Positions 43,684-53,434 of a DNA stretch of 64,000 bases are shown here, piece after piece. Position 1 is the first letter of the stretch. Each line of letters opens with the position of its first letter. The notes beneath the pieces were generated by a model. The model was not told the DNA's origin. It ran no database searches and worked only from the letters and a program-made list of their open reading frames with translations. The stretch spans positions 62,001-126,000 of the forward strand of contig LQPB01000058.1 in the NCBI GenBank assembly GCA_002102225.1. Reading direction: 5' to 3'. Both the position numbers and the translations under genes were made by a program. The DNA is from Mycobacterium interjectum (lineage in GTDB: Bacteria; Actinomycetota; Actinomycetes; Mycobacteriales; Mycobacteriaceae).

Positions 43684-43874
43684 TTATGCAGGCGGTGTAT
43701 TATGCTGTGGTGGCATCAGACGGGGGTTCGCGAGGGTTGGACAAACTTCCCAGGGCCCGACAACCCAAACCGATCACGGCGGAGAATGAACTCCCTTGTG
43801 GCGCAACCTAATACGGTGATCACCTCGAGGGCGACGCACCAACGTTGATTTGACGACGAGAGGAATCCACGCAG

Positions 43875-44309
43875 GTGCAGCTATCCAGGGTCGTGCGCAA
43901 CGCGTGGTTGCCGCTGTTGATCGTGGCGGTGGTGGTGATCGGCGGGTTCACCGTGGCGCGGGTCAAGTCGTTCTTCACGGCCAACGACACCGGTGTCCTG
44001 ACGAGCCCGCGGCAGGAGGATTCCAAGCCGTTCAAGCCCAAGGTCGTCAAATACGAGATCTTCGGCTCGGCCAGCCACGCCAATGTCAACTACCTGGACC
44101 TGTCCGCCGATCCGAAGCGGATCGACGACGCGCCGCTGCCGTGGACCTTGGTCCTGTCCACAACCGCCCCCTCGGTCTTCCCGAACCTCTCGGCGCAAAG
44201 CGACGGTGATCGCCTCGGTTGTCGCATCACCATCGACGGCGAAGTCAAGGACGAGAAGATCACCAACGGCGTGCACGCCCTGACCTTTTGCTTGGTGAAA
44301 TCCGCATGA
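43875..44309 (+). CDS. mmpS: MmpS-family accessory protein
   Basis: A 144-residue MmpS protein with one N-terminal transmembrane helix (WLPLLIVAVVVIGGFTVARV) and a C-terminal periplasmic beta domain with two Cys (LGCRITIDG and LTFCLVKS), likely disulfide-linked. MmpS proteins are accessory subunits of MmpL exporters of lipids, siderophores or drugs. Start is GTG 43875. The stop overlaps the MmpL start as ATGA, giving translational coupling. Confidence 0.92.
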   Translation: MQLSRVVRNAWLPLLIVAVVVIGGFTVARVKSFFTANDTGVLTSPRQEDSKPFKPKVVKYEIFGSASHANVNYLDLSADPKRIDDAPLPWTLVLSTTAPSVFPNLSAQSDGDRLGCRITIDGEVKDEKITNGVHALTFCLVKSA

Positions 44310-47203
44310 GCGCAAGCGCTGAACACCCGACCGATACCCTCCCCATCACCAGGCACGCCGTGCGGCCGGCTATCCCGCGACTCATCCGAAAGTTCGCCGT
44401 GCCCGTCATGCTGGGCTGGATCGCGATCATCGCGGTGCTCAACACGATCGTTCCGCAGCTGGACGAGGTCGGGAAGATGCGCTCGGTCTCGATGAGCCCG
44501 GACGACGCACAATCGGTCATCGCGACCAAACACATGGGTGAGGTCTTCCACGAATACAAGTCCAACAGCTCGGTCATGATCGTTCTGGAGGGCCAAAATC
44601 CGTTGGGCGCCGACGCCCACGCGTACTACGACCAGATGGTCGCAAAGCTCGACGCCGACACCAAACACGTCGAGCACGTGCAGGACATGTGGAGCGATCC
44701 ACTCAGCGGGGCCGGCGTCCAGAGCAACGACGGCAAGGCCGCGTACGTCCAGGTCTACCTCGCCGGCAACCAGGGCGAGGCCCTGGCCAACGAGTCGGTC
44801 GAGGCCGTCCAAGACATCGTCAAGAGCCTGCCCCCGCCCAGTGGGGTCAAGGCCTATGTCACCGGACCCGCGGCGGTGCAAGCGGATCAGCACATCGCCG
44901 GCGACCGCAGCCTGCAGGTGATCACCACCGTCACGTTCATCGTGATCATCGCGATGCTGCTGATGGTCTACCGGTCCATCGTCACGGTGCTGCTCACGTT
45001 GGTGATGGTCGTGCTCGAACTGGCCGCCGCCCGTGGAATGGTGGCCTTCCTCGGCTACTACAACATCATCGGGCTCTCCACCTTCGCCACCAACCTGTTG
45101 GTGACGCTGGCGATCGCGGCCGCCACCGACTACGCGATCTTCCTGATCGGGCGATATCAGGAAGCCCGTTCGATCGGCGAATCGCGAGAAGACGCGTATT
45201 ACACGATGTTTGGCGGCACCGCGCACGTGGTGGCGGGGTCGGGCCTGACCATCGCCGGCGCGACGTTCTGCCTGCACTTCACCAACCTGCCCTACTTCCA
45301 GACGCTGGGCATCCCGTTGGCCATCGGCATGGTGGTCGTGGTCGCGGCGGCCTTGACGCTGGGCCCCGCGGTCATCTCGGTGGCGTCGCGCTTCCGCCAG
45401 ACCCTCGAGCCCAGGCGGGCGCAGCGGATCCGGGGCTGGCGCAAGATCGGCGCCGTCGTCGTCCGGTGGCCCGGGCCCGTTCTGATCGTGACGATCGCGG
45501 TCGCGCTCGTCGGCCTGCTCACCCTGCCCGGGTACCGGACCAACTACAACGACCGCAAATACCTGCCCGCCGATCTGCCGGCGAACGCCGGCTACGCGGC
45601 CGCCGACCGGCACTTCTCCAAGGCGCGGATGAACCCCGAGCTCCTGATGATCGAAAGTGACCACGACCTACGCGATTCCGCGGACTTCCTGGTCATCGAC
45701 AAGATCGCCAAGTCGATCTTCCGGGTGCCCGGTATCTCGCGCGTGCAGGCGATCACCCGGCCGCAGGGTACGCCGATCGAGCACACCTCGATCCCGTTTC
45801 AGATCAGCATGCAGGGCGTCTCCCAACAGATGAACCAGAAGTACCAGGCGGATCAGATGGCCGACATGCTGCACCAGGCCGACATGATGCAGACCACCAT
45901 CGACAGCATGGAAAAGATGCAGAGCATCACCGCGCAGATGGCCGACAGCATGCACATCATGGTCAGAAAAATGCACGAGATGACCATCGACATCGAGGAA
46001 TTGCGCCAGCACATGGCGGATTTCGAGGACTTCTTCCGGCCGATCCGCAGCTACTTCTACTGGGAAAAGCACTGCTACGACATCCCGGTCTGCTTTTCGC
46101 TGCGCTCGGTCTTCGACGCCCTCGACGGCATCGACACGATGACCGACGACATCCAGAGCCTGCTGCCCGTCATGGATCACCTCGACACCCTGATGCCTCA
46201 GATGGTGGCGCTGATGCCCTCCATGATCGAGAACATGAAGGCCATGAAAACGACGATGCTGACGATGTATTCGACCCAAAAGGGTCTGCAGGATCAGCAG
46301 AACGAGGCCCAGAAGAACTCCAGCGCCATGGGCAAGGCGTTCGACGCGTCCAAGAACGACGACTCGTTCTACCTGCCCCCGGAGACCTTCAACAACGCCG
46401 AGTTCAAGAAGGGCATGAAGAATTTCCTGCCGCCCGACGGCCACGCGGTGCGCTTCATCATCAGCCATGACGGCGATCCCATGACGCCCGAGGGCATTTC
46501 GCACATCGATGCGATCAAAAAAGCCGCGTACGAGGCGCTCAAGGGCACGCCGCTGGAAGGCTCCAAGATCTACCTGGGCGGGACCGCGGCGACCTACAAG
46601 GACATGCAGGACGGCAGCAACTATGACCTGCTGATCGCCGGAATCGCCTCGCTGTGCCTGATTTTCATCATCATGCTGATCATCACGCGAAGTGTGGTGG
46701 CCTCAGCGGTGATCGTGGGCACCGTCTTGCTCTCGCTCGGGGCGTCCTTCGGGCTCTCGGTGCTCATCTGGCAACATCTGATCGGCATCGAGCTGCACTG
46801 GATGGTGCTGGCGATGTCGGTCATCATCCTGCTGGCCGTCGGCGCCGACTACAACCTGCTGCTGGTGTCCCGGTTCAAGGAGGAGATCCACGCCGGCCTG
46901 AACACCGGCATCATCCGCGCCATGGGCGGGACCGGATCGGTGGTCACCTCGGCGGGGCTGGTGTTCGCCTTCACGATGATGACGATGGCGGTCAGTGAGC
47001 TCACGGTCATCGGCCAGGTCGGTACCACCATCGGCCTCGGCCTGCTCTTCGACACGCTGATCGTGCGGTCGCTGATGACCCCGTCGATTGCCGCGTTGCT
47101 GGGCAAGTGGTTCTGGTGGCCCCAACGGGTGCGCCAACGGCCGGTGCCTTCGCCCTGGCCGACGCCGGCAAAGGAGCGCGAAACGTTCGCGGTGGCGCCC
47201 TGA
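44306..47203 (+). CDS. mmpL: MmpL-family RND transporter
   Basis: A 965-residue RND-type exporter. It has an N-terminal helix, a periplasmic domain, six helices with the proton-relay segment AAATDYAIFLIGRYQE, and a second half with VGADYNLLLVSRFKEE. Between them is a long Met-rich helical domain (about residues 500-690) with two cysteines, CYDIPVC, as in MmpL4/MmpL5-type exporters with a coiled-coil hairpin. These export siderophores or drugs by the proton gradient. Coupled to mmpS; predicted regulator is the TetR upstream. Cargo is unknown. Confidence 0.94.
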   Translation: MSASAEHPTDTLPITRHAVRPAIPRLIRKFAVPVMLGWIAIIAVLNTIVPQLDEVGKMRSVSMSPDDAQSVIATKHMGEVFHEYKSNSSVMIVLEGQNPLGADAHAYYDQMVAKLDADTKHVEHVQDMWSDPLSGAGVQSNDGKAAYVQVYLAGNQGEALANESVEAVQDIVKSLPPPSGVKAYVTGPAAVQADQHIAGDRSLQVITTVTFIVIIAMLLMVYRSIVTVLLTLVMVVLELAAARGMVAFLGYYNIIGLSTFATNLLVTLAIAAATDYAIFLIGRYQEARSIGESREDAYYTMFGGTAHVVAGSGLTIAGATFCLHFTNLPYFQTLGIPLAIGMVVVVAAALTLGPAVISVASRFRQTLEPRRAQRIRGWRKIGAVVVRWPGPVLIVTIAVALVGLLTLPGYRTNYNDRKYLPADLPANAGYAAADRHFSKARMNPELLMIESDHDLRDSADFLVIDKIAKSIFRVPGISRVQAITRPQGTPIEHTSIPFQISMQGVSQQMNQKYQADQMADMLHQADMMQTTIDSMEKMQSITAQMADSMHIMVRKMHEMTIDIEELRQHMADFEDFFRPIRSYFYWEKHCYDIPVCFSLRSVFDALDGIDTMTDDIQSLLPVMDHLDTLMPQMVALMPSMIENMKAMKTTMLTMYSTQKGLQDQQNEAQKNSSAMGKAFDASKNDDSFYLPPETFNNAEFKKGMKNFLPPDGHAVRFIISHDGDPMTPEGISHIDAIKKAAYEALKGTPLEGSKIYLGGTAATYKDMQDGSNYDLLIAGIASLCLIFIIMLIITRSVVASAVIVGTVLLSLGASFGLSVLIWQHLIGIELHWMVLAMSVIILLAVGADYNLLLVSRFKEEIHAGLNTGIIRAMGGTGSVVTSAGLVFAFTMMTMAVSELTVIGQVGTTIGLGLLFDTLIVRSLMTPSIAALLGKWFWWPQRVRQRPVPSPWPTPAKERETFAVAP

Positions 47204-47291
47204 CCGGGGTAACCCGGCGCCGAGCCGGCACACAGCGCACGCTGGACTCTGATGTTCCAGCGCTGGGCGCAGTTTCGATGTGGGGTTGGGG

Positions 47292-48074
47292 CTAAGTGAC
47301 CCACTCGGGCTGCTGGCTGGCGTCGACCGCGGAGAAGTCCTTGTGCGCAAGGCCGGCGGTGGTCCCACCGTCCACGACGAACTCGGAACCGGTCGAATAG
47401 CTCGATTCGTCGCTGGCCAGGTACACCACCAGGTTGGAGACCTCCCTGGGCTGGGCGATCCGACCCAGCGCGGTGTGGAAGATGTCCTCGGGGACCCACT
47501 CGGTCATCGGCGTCTTGATGAGCCCGGGATGGATCGAGTTCACGCGAATGCCGCTCGGGCCCAGCTCCAGAGCCACCGACTTCGTCAGGCCCCGGACCGC
47601 GAATTTGGTTGCGGTGTAACCGTGGCAGGCAATGGTGCCGGCCATGCCCTCGATCGAGGAGATGTTGATGATCGACCCGCGTCCCGCTTCCTTCATCGGT
47701 TTGACCACGGCGCGGATGCCGAGAAACACCCCGGTCAGGTTGACATCGAGGATCTTGTGCCACTCGGAGAGTTCGTAGTCCTCGATGGTGCCGATGTTCA
47801 GGATGCCGGCGTTGTTCACCAGCACGTCGATCCCGCCGAACTCGCCCAAGGCGGTGCCCACCGCGGATTCCCACTGCTCGGGCTTCGTCACGTCCAGGTG
47901 CACGTAGCGGACCGCGTCACCGAGCTCGGCCGCGACGGCCTTGCCCTCGTCGTCGAGGATGTCGCCGAACACCACCTTGGCCCCCTCGGCCACCAGCGTT
48001 CGCACGTGCGAGGCGCCCATCCCCCGCGCACCGCCACTGATGAGCGCGATCTTTCCCGCCAAGCGTTCCGCCAC
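47292..48074 (-). CDS. fabG3: 3-alpha/20-beta-hydroxysteroid dehydrogenase (SDR)
   Basis: A 260-residue classical short-chain dehydrogenase closely resembling M. tuberculosis FabG3 (Rv2002) through its whole length. Cofactor motif GGARGMG is at 14-20, NNAG at 87-90, and the catalytic Ser140, Tyr153 and Lys157 are in place. It oxidises or reduces hydroxysteroids with NAD(H). GTG 48074 is chosen: GGAGA precedes it by seven bases and it gives the family length. The upstream extension to 48368 is rejected. Confidence 0.93.
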   Translation of the reverse strand: MAERLAGKIALISGGARGMGASHVRTLVAEGAKVVFGDILDDEGKAVAAELGDAVRYVHLDVTKPEQWESAVGTALGEFGGIDVLVNNAGILNIGTIEDYELSEWHKILDVNLTGVFLGIRAVVKPMKEAGRGSIINISSIEGMAGTIACHGYTATKFAVRGLTKSVALELGPSGIRVNSIHPGLIKTPMTEWVPEDIFHTALGRIAQPREVSNLVVYLASDESSYSTGSEFVVDGGTTAGLAHKDFSAVDASQQPEWVT

Positions 48075-48208
48075 TGGTCGTCTCCTGTCGTGCCATGGGT
48101 TTGTTGCACCATACATATGCACCCAGATGTATGACCAGGGTTTCGCCAACGGCATGGCCGAGTCCGGGCGGCGCACGAGGCGCCCTTCAGTCGGCCGCGG
48201 CGACGCCG

Positions 48209-48547
48209 TTACTTCTTCTTCGGAGCGCTGGCCGGATGGTGTTGCGGGCAGTAATCCGCGGTGGCCGCGGCGACGAACATCTGGGCCTGCGCCGGCTGCA
48301 GTCGATGCGCCCCCGTGATTTGGTCCACCTCGTCCCTCTCGGTGTAGCCCGCGTCGAGATCGTGGCACATCGCGTGCGCCGCCTTCACGCTAAAGGCTGG
48401 ACTCCCGAGGTCGACGCCGTGAGAACTGAGAAAGTCGGTGAAGTCCTGGTCCGTCTGGTCCGCGCGCGCGACGCCCGCCGGCACCAGCATCAGTGCCAGC
48501 ATCGCGCCGAACGCGGCCGTGGATATTTTTGTTTTACCGTGCTTCAT
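48209..48547 (-). CDS. Secreted DUF732-family protein
   Basis: A 112-residue protein with a signal peptide (KHGKTKISTAAFGAMLALMLVPAGVARA) and the DUF732 pattern: FTDFLSSHGVDLG, AAHAMCHDLDAG, then LQPAQAQMFVAAATADYCPQH. Two Cys probably form a disulfide. It ends in Lys-rich PKKK. Related by family to the gene at 28374 but distinct in sequence. ATG 48547 follows GGGGGA. Function unknown. Confidence 0.87.
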   Translation of the reverse strand: MKHGKTKISTAAFGAMLALMLVPAGVARADQTDQDFTDFLSSHGVDLGSPAFSVKAAHAMCHDLDAGYTERDEVDQITGAHRLQPAQAQMFVAAATADYCPQHHPASAPKKK

Positions 48548-48825
48548 CGTTGTCCCCCAATCGCTTTCAAGACCGCACATCAATTCGGATCGACACTCAG
48601 GCCGGACACTAAACGCCCAATATGGTTTCTGTAGGCGATGGTTTTTAATGTCCATAGTGTCTGATGTCAATGATTTTGCCGCCCAAGCTGTGCCTTCGTC
48701 AACAAGGCTGTCCGGGCACGGGCGACGTGAATACGAGATTTAACCCAACGTTTGCTTTTAATTCCCGTTGATTGAATGCGGTCGGGCCGCCCACAGGGTC
48801 CGCATCGCTGCGAGCGCAGCCCGAA

Positions 48826-49698
48826 TCAACGGAGATCCACGACGTCGAAGAGCGCCGCGGCGGACGTGATCGCCTTGTCCGCGTTGCCCTCGTCGTGCAG
48901 CAGCATGCGCACGCCGACGCGGCCGCCACCGCCGCCGTGCGCGGTGCCTTCCACGCGGAAGGGGCCCACCTTGCCGCGGGACATGAACATGACGTGCCAG
49001 CTGACTACCTGGACCTTCCGGGTTCCGGCAAAATCGGCGGCCAGGTCGGTCGCGGCGGTCTCGAGGACGACGTGTTGGGGTCCGATGTGCAGAGCGGCGT
49101 CCGGCGAGGCCAGTTCGGCGCTGAGCGCCGGCAGCACCCAGTGGCCGTCGTCGCGCTTGCCGGCACCGAAGGCTTTCCACAGCGGCGGCAGGTCGGGCGA
49201 GTCCTCGATTACCAGCTCGGTGCCCGAAACATCCATCTTGCCAAGGCCTTCCGGTGGGACACCGATGACCGCCCCCTGCCCCTCGTTGAACGCGATCACC
49301 CGGTCGGGATTGTCGGCGTCCACGATCTTGCACCGGCCGTAGCCCATGGTCCGGCCTTGGTGCACGATGCCGGAGCCGACGATCTCGATCCTCGTGACGT
49401 CGTAGCCGGGGTCGACGATCTGGACCGACGCGATGACCGGATTGGGGACCGCGACCATGTCGGTCTGGCATCCCTCGGGGGACGAGATGGCCAGGGGCGC
49501 AACCATCAGGCCGCCCGCCTCGTTGCGCATGTCGCGGCGGATGGTGACGGTGTCGTCCGATTCGCCCATGTTCATGGACGAGTGATTGCGGCCGATGTAG
49601 CGGTAGCTGAGCAGACCGGTCCAGCGCCGGAACAACTCGTCGCGATAGGCGTCGGTGTCGTTGGCGAGCTCCCGGATGTCACGGAGTTGGTCGCTCAT
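48826..49698 (-). CDS. Double-hotdog thioesterase-like protein
   Basis: A 290-residue protein whose two halves look like tandem hotdog domains; GGLMVAPLAISSPEG and the FNEGQGAVIG strand resemble the acyl-CoA-binding parts of PaaI-type thioesterases. No catalytic Asp/Glu is certain. Its ATG overlaps the acyl-CoA dehydrogenase stop as ATGA, so the two form an operon, fitting a role in turnover of a CoA-linked intermediate. Substrate unknown. Confidence 0.72.
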   Translation of the reverse strand: MSDQLRDIRELANDTDAYRDELFRRWTGLLSYRYIGRNHSSMNMGESDDTVTIRRDMRNEAGGLMVAPLAISSPEGCQTDMVAVPNPVIASVQIVDPGYDVTRIEIVGSGIVHQGRTMGYGRCKIVDADNPDRVIAFNEGQGAVIGVPPEGLGKMDVSGTELVIEDSPDLPPLWKAFGAGKRDDGHWVLPALSAELASPDAALHIGPQHVVLETAATDLAADFAGTRKVQVVSWHVMFMSRGKVGPFRVEGTAHGGGGGRVGVRMLLHDEGNADKAITSAAALFDVVDLR

Positions 49699-50942
49699 TT
49701 CTGGCCTCCCTCGGCGGCCTTGCCCCGGCGCACCTGGTTGAACGGCACACCGCGGTCGGCGGCGTACTCGCGGGGAAAGTTCAACACCCGCTCGCCGATC
49801 ACGTTGCGCGCCATCTCCGTCGTGCCGCCCCCGATGCTGGCGATCTGGCGGCCCAGGTAACGCGTGCCGACGTCGAGCAGGCCCGCGGCGTCCTCGACCA
49901 CGGCCGCCGCCCCGGCGATGGCGTGGGCGGTGTCGTTCTCGACGTCGTGAACCTCGGCCATGTCGAGCCTGATGATCGATCCCGCGGCCGGGGGCAGCGT
50001 TCCGGCGACCACGGCGTGGAAGACGTGCTCGCTGAGCTGGGCGTGCACCGCCCGGTGCACCAGCGCCCGGCCGACCATCTCCCGGACGCGTTCGCTGTCG
50101 CCCTGCTTCGAGCGGTCGACCAGCGCCATCAGGTCGATCGAAATGTCTTCAGCCTCCGCGATTCCCGGGCCGCTGGTGTATTCCGAGCCGTCACCCATGG
50201 TGCGCCGCTCGTGGTAGAGCTGTCGCGAGGCGACTTCCCACCCCTTGCCCGGCTCCCCGACAACGGCGTCGTCGCCCACGTCGACGTCGTCGAAGAATTC
50301 CTCGCAGAATTCCACCGAGCCATTGACCTGACGGATCCGGTTGATCGTCACCCCGGGGTGTGCAAGCGGTACCAGAAACATCGTCAGGCCGTTGTGTTTG
50401 GGCGCGTCCCAGTCGGTTCGGGCCAGGCACAGGCCGTAGTCGGCGGCGAACGCCCACGTGCTCCACGTCTTGGCGCCGTTGATGATCCAGCGCCCGTCCC
50501 GGCGCTCGGCGCGGGTGATGACGCCCGCGAGATCCGACCCGCCGCTGGGCTCCGACAGCAACTGGACTAGAACTTCCTCGCCGCACAGCGCCGCCCGGAT
50601 GTGGCTGCGCTTCTGCTCCTCGCTGCCCATGTCGAGGATCGTCGCGCAGCAGATGGCGAAGGACGGGATATTGAGGAGCAGCGGCGTCTCGTAGGCCACG
50701 GCCTCCGCGTCGAACGCCTTCTTGTACTCGTAGCCCAGTCCCAGCCCGCCGTACTCTCGCGGAAAGCAGATGCCGGCGAATCCCCCGTCATACAACTTCC
50801 GTTGCAGTTCGCGCGCGCGCCGCCACGACGCCAGTTCGTCGCGCTCCAGGACCATCGCGTCCTCGGAATCCAGCCGCGGCAGGTTCGCGGCCAACCAGGC
50901 TTTGGCTCGGCGGCGGAATTCCTCGACCGACTCGGCGCTCAC
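49695..50942 (-). CDS. Acyl-CoA dehydrogenase
   Basis: A 415-residue FadE-type flavoenzyme. It has LLSEPSGGSDLAGV for FAD/acyl contact, WIINGAKTWSTWA, and IGGGTTEMARNVIGERVLNFPRE near the end. Members oxidise acyl-CoA to enoyl-CoA, passing electrons to ETF; heteromeric steroid-type FadEs also occur in mycobacteria. Start is GTG 50942. It is coupled to the hotdog gene and sits 87 bases downstream of the DUF1801 gene, with two GACTGTACA repeats between. Chain-length preference cannot be read. Confidence 0.92.
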   Translation of the reverse strand: MSAESVEEFRRRAKAWLAANLPRLDSEDAMVLERDELASWRRARELQRKLYDGGFAGICFPREYGGLGLGYEYKKAFDAEAVAYETPLLLNIPSFAICCATILDMGSEEQKRSHIRAALCGEEVLVQLLSEPSGGSDLAGVITRAERRDGRWIINGAKTWSTWAFAADYGLCLARTDWDAPKHNGLTMFLVPLAHPGVTINRIRQVNGSVEFCEEFFDDVDVGDDAVVGEPGKGWEVASRQLYHERRTMGDGSEYTSGPGIAEAEDISIDLMALVDRSKQGDSERVREMVGRALVHRAVHAQLSEHVFHAVVAGTLPPAAGSIIRLDMAEVHDVENDTAHAIAGAAAVVEDAAGLLDVGTRYLGRQIASIGGGTTEMARNVIGERVLNFPREYAADRGVPFNQVRRGKAAEGGQK

Positions 50943-50993
50943 CGAATTCGCCTGCGCGTCATCGCCGATGGCCTCCTCGAGCTTGTGCTGGGC

Positions 50994-51023
50994 GACTGTA
51001 CAGCACCGCGTGACGACTGTACA
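50994..51023. promoter_or_regulatory. GACTGTACA direct repeats upstream of fadE operon
   Basis: GACTGTACA occurs at 50994-51002 and 51015-51023, exactly 21 bases apart (two helical turns), just upstream of the acyl-CoA dehydrogenase start. Each contains the TGTACA palindrome. A regulator site is likely, but no adjacent regulator gene is present. Confidence 0.55.
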
Positions 51024-51029
51024 AGCCGC

Positions 51030-51395
51030 CTAGGAGGCGTTCAGCCGCACCGCGGCGCGGATGAGCGCCGTCAGCGCCTCGTCGTCGATCTGGTCACCTT
51101 CGTGGAAGTCGATAGCGCGCCTGGTTTTGCCGCCGAGGCTGGAGTTGAACAGCCCGGACGGATCGTCCAGCGAGGCGCCCTTGGCGAAGGTCATTTTGAC
51201 CACGTTCTCGTAGGTCTCCCCGGTGCAGATCATCCGGTCGTGATACCAGACCGGGACACCGCGCCATTTCCATTCTTCGACCACATCGGGATCGGCCTGC
51301 TTGATCAATCTTCTGATGTGAGAGAGGGTTTCGCCGCGCCAATCACCCAGCTCCTTGATTCGGGCGTCGATCAGCTGCGAGGGAGAGTCCGTCAT
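51030..51395 (-). CDS. DUF1801 protein
   Basis: A 121-residue protein of the DUF1801 (YdhG-like) family. The core reads RRLIKQADPDVVEEWKWRGVPVWYHDRMICTGETYENVVKMTFAKGA followed by LFNSSLGGKTRRAIDFHEGD. The fold is small alpha/beta and function is unknown. ATG 51395 follows GGAAGG. It lies 14 bases downstream of the MDR gene, so the two probably form an operon. Confidence 0.85.
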   Translation of the reverse strand: MTDSPSQLIDARIKELGDWRGETLSHIRRLIKQADPDVVEEWKWRGVPVWYHDRMICTGETYENVVKMTFAKGASLDDPSGLFNSSLGGKTRRAIDFHEGDQIDDEALTALIRAAVRLNAS

Positions 51396-51409
51396 GTTGC
51401 CTTCCTGCG

Positions 51410-52429
51410 TCAGGGGATGGTGAGCGCGATCTTGCCGACGTGCCGGCCGGCGCGCATCACCGCCAGCGCGTCTTCTAGCTTCTCCCAGTCGAAGACATGG
51501 CTGATATGGGGCTTGATGCCCGCACTCGACATCAACTCGCACAGCTCCCGGTGCGCGCGCACGCTGCCCACCGTGATGCCGACGATGCGCAGATTGTTGA
51601 GCATCACTTCCGCGACGGAGACGGGCGCCGTGTCGAATCCGCTCAGCACGCCGATCACGGCGACCGTGCCGCCCACCCTCGCCGAATGCACCGACTGCGC
51701 CAGGGTGGCGGGACCACCGAGGTCGACGATCAGGTCGGCGCCTCTCCCCCCGGTCAGCCGCTTGACCTCGGTCTCCCAGTTCGGCGTCGCGCGATAATTG
51801 ACCAGATGCGTTGCGCCCAGGCCTGATCCGATCCGAAGCTTCTCGTCGGACGATGACGTCAGGATCACGGTGGCGCCCAGCTGGGTGGCGAGCTGGACGG
51901 TGAACAGCGATACCCCGCCGGTTCCCTGGGTGACCACGACGTCGCCTTCGCCGATGTGGGCTTCCCGCAGCGCACTCCAGGCGGTAACGCCGGCGCAGGG
52001 CACCGTCGCGGCTTCGACGTCGCTGAGGTGCGCGGGCGTGCGCACCAGTCCCGAAGCGTCGGCGACGCGGTACTGCTGCAGCCACCCGTCTTCGGTGTCG
52101 CCCGGCAGCTCCCGCTTGGACTCCGGTGTCGGCGGCCCATCGAGCCACGCGGGGTGAAAGGTTCCCATCACCCGGTCCCCCACTTGCGGCCAGTCGACCC
52201 CGGGTCCGACCGCCACCACGTCGCCGGCGCCGTCGCTCATCGGCACGCGTGGCCACGGCCCGGGGAGCAGCCCCATCAGGTTGATGTTGTCGTGATAGTT
52301 CAGGCTCGAGGCCCGCGCCCTGACCAACACCTGCCCCGGACCCGGTTCCTCGACCGGCCTGTCGACGAGCTGGAGGGGCGCGCCGGGGGCGTTCATCACC
52401 ATCGCTCGCTGACGGTCCGGAATGCTCAT
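51410..52429 (-). CDS. MDR-family alcohol dehydrogenase/oxidoreductase
   Basis: A 339-residue medium-chain dehydrogenase. GroES-like opening (LVRARASSLNYHDNI), SDGAGDVVAVG, a TQGTGGVSLFTVQLA cofactor loop and GKIALTIP at the end. Zinc-ligand cysteines are absent apart from VPCAGVTAW, so probably zinc-free. ATG 52429 follows GGAGG by nine bases. It precedes the DUF1801 gene in the same operon and is divergent from the thioesterase gene. A CTCGGCCGAG palindrome lies at 52458-52467 between them. Confidence 0.9.
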   Translation of the reverse strand: MSIPDRQRAMVMNAPGAPLQLVDRPVEEPGPGQVLVRARASSLNYHDNINLMGLLPGPWPRVPMSDGAGDVVAVGPGVDWPQVGDRVMGTFHPAWLDGPPTPESKRELPGDTEDGWLQQYRVADASGLVRTPAHLSDVEAATVPCAGVTAWSALREAHIGEGDVVVTQGTGGVSLFTVQLATQLGATVILTSSSDEKLRIGSGLGATHLVNYRATPNWETEVKRLTGGRGADLIVDLGGPATLAQSVHSARVGGTVAVIGVLSGFDTAPVSVAEVMLNNLRIVGITVGSVRAHRELCELMSSAGIKPHISHVFDWEKLEDALAVMRAGRHVGKIALTIP

Positions 52430-52557
52430 GCAGACCCGCCTCCTTCGGTACGCGCGGCTCGGCCGAGGCCCCAATTTAGCGACCACGCTCGGTGGCAAGT
52501 AATCTGCCGTCGACTCGACGCGATACCGCCCGATGCTAGGGCGATCAAGGAATCGGC

Positions 52558-53367
52558 ATGACCGGCACGCACCCGTTTGACGACGCGGTCCATCTCGACG
52601 CGATCGACGCCGAGGTTTGGCAGGCCAGGACGCATCCGGAATGGGCCAACATGGTGGGCCCGTTCGGGGGCATCACCGCGGCCGTCATCGTGCGGGCTAT
52701 CGAAACGCATCCCGAGCGCATCGGTGAGCCGTTGGCGTTGACGGTCAACTTCGCCGCGCCCGTCGCCGACGGCGCCTTCGACCTCTCACCCCGCGTCGTG
52801 CGCACCAACCGGACCAATCAGCACTGGTACGTCGCGCTCGCCCAGGAGGGCGCGGTCAAGGCCACGGCGACTGCGGTGTTCGCGACCGCCCGCGACAGCT
52901 GGGCCGACACGGAAGCCCGCCCTCCCAGCGCGCCGCCGCCGGAAGCGATCGCGCCCAGCGGCATGGGCCACGTCGTCGTCTGGGCAGACCTCTACGACAT
53001 GCGGTTCGTCGAAGGCCCGCTCCCCGGCGCGGACGGGTTGCCACATTCCTCGTCGACGACGACATTGTGGGCGCGCGACAAGGCACAACGCCCCATCGAC
53101 TATCCGGCGCTGGCCGCCGTGTGCGACGTCTTCTACCCGCGGGTCTTCCTGCGTCGCGGTGTGGTCATGCCGGCCGGGACCATCTCGTTGACGACCTATT
53201 TCCTCGCTGACCGGCACCAGCTCGACGCCGTCGGCGGTGACTTCGTCCTGGCCACCGCCCATGCCCACCGCTTCTCCAACGGCTACTTCGACCAGAGCGC
53301 ACAGGTATGGACCCGGGACGGGGCCCTGCTGGCCACCACCCATCAGATCGTTTATTTCAAAGGTTGA
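52558..53367 (+). CDS. Acyl-CoA thioesterase (TesB-like double hotdog)
   Basis: A 269-residue thioesterase-superfamily protein. NMVGPFGGITAAVIVRAIETHP and LTVNFAAPV belong to the first hotdog; LTTYFLADRHQL and HRFSNGYFDQSAQVWTRDG to the second, as in TesB/FcoT-type enzymes. It would hydrolyse acyl-CoA to acid and CoA. It is divergent from the MDR gene and followed directly by the SnoaL-like gene. Substrate unknown. Confidence 0.87.
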   Translation: MTGTHPFDDAVHLDAIDAEVWQARTHPEWANMVGPFGGITAAVIVRAIETHPERIGEPLALTVNFAAPVADGAFDLSPRVVRTNRTNQHWYVALAQEGAVKATATAVFATARDSWADTEARPPSAPPPEAIAPSGMGHVVVWADLYDMRFVEGPLPGADGLPHSSSTTTLWARDKAQRPIDYPALAAVCDVFYPRVFLRRGVVMPAGTISLTTYFLADRHQLDAVGGDFVLATAHAHRFSNGYFDQSAQVWTRDGALLATTHQIVYFKG

Positions 53368-53434
53368 CGGGTTACAGTTTCGGCGTGAAATGTCACGCTT
53401 GGCGGAAACGCTCGTCGGCCGGGATCGAGCCGCG

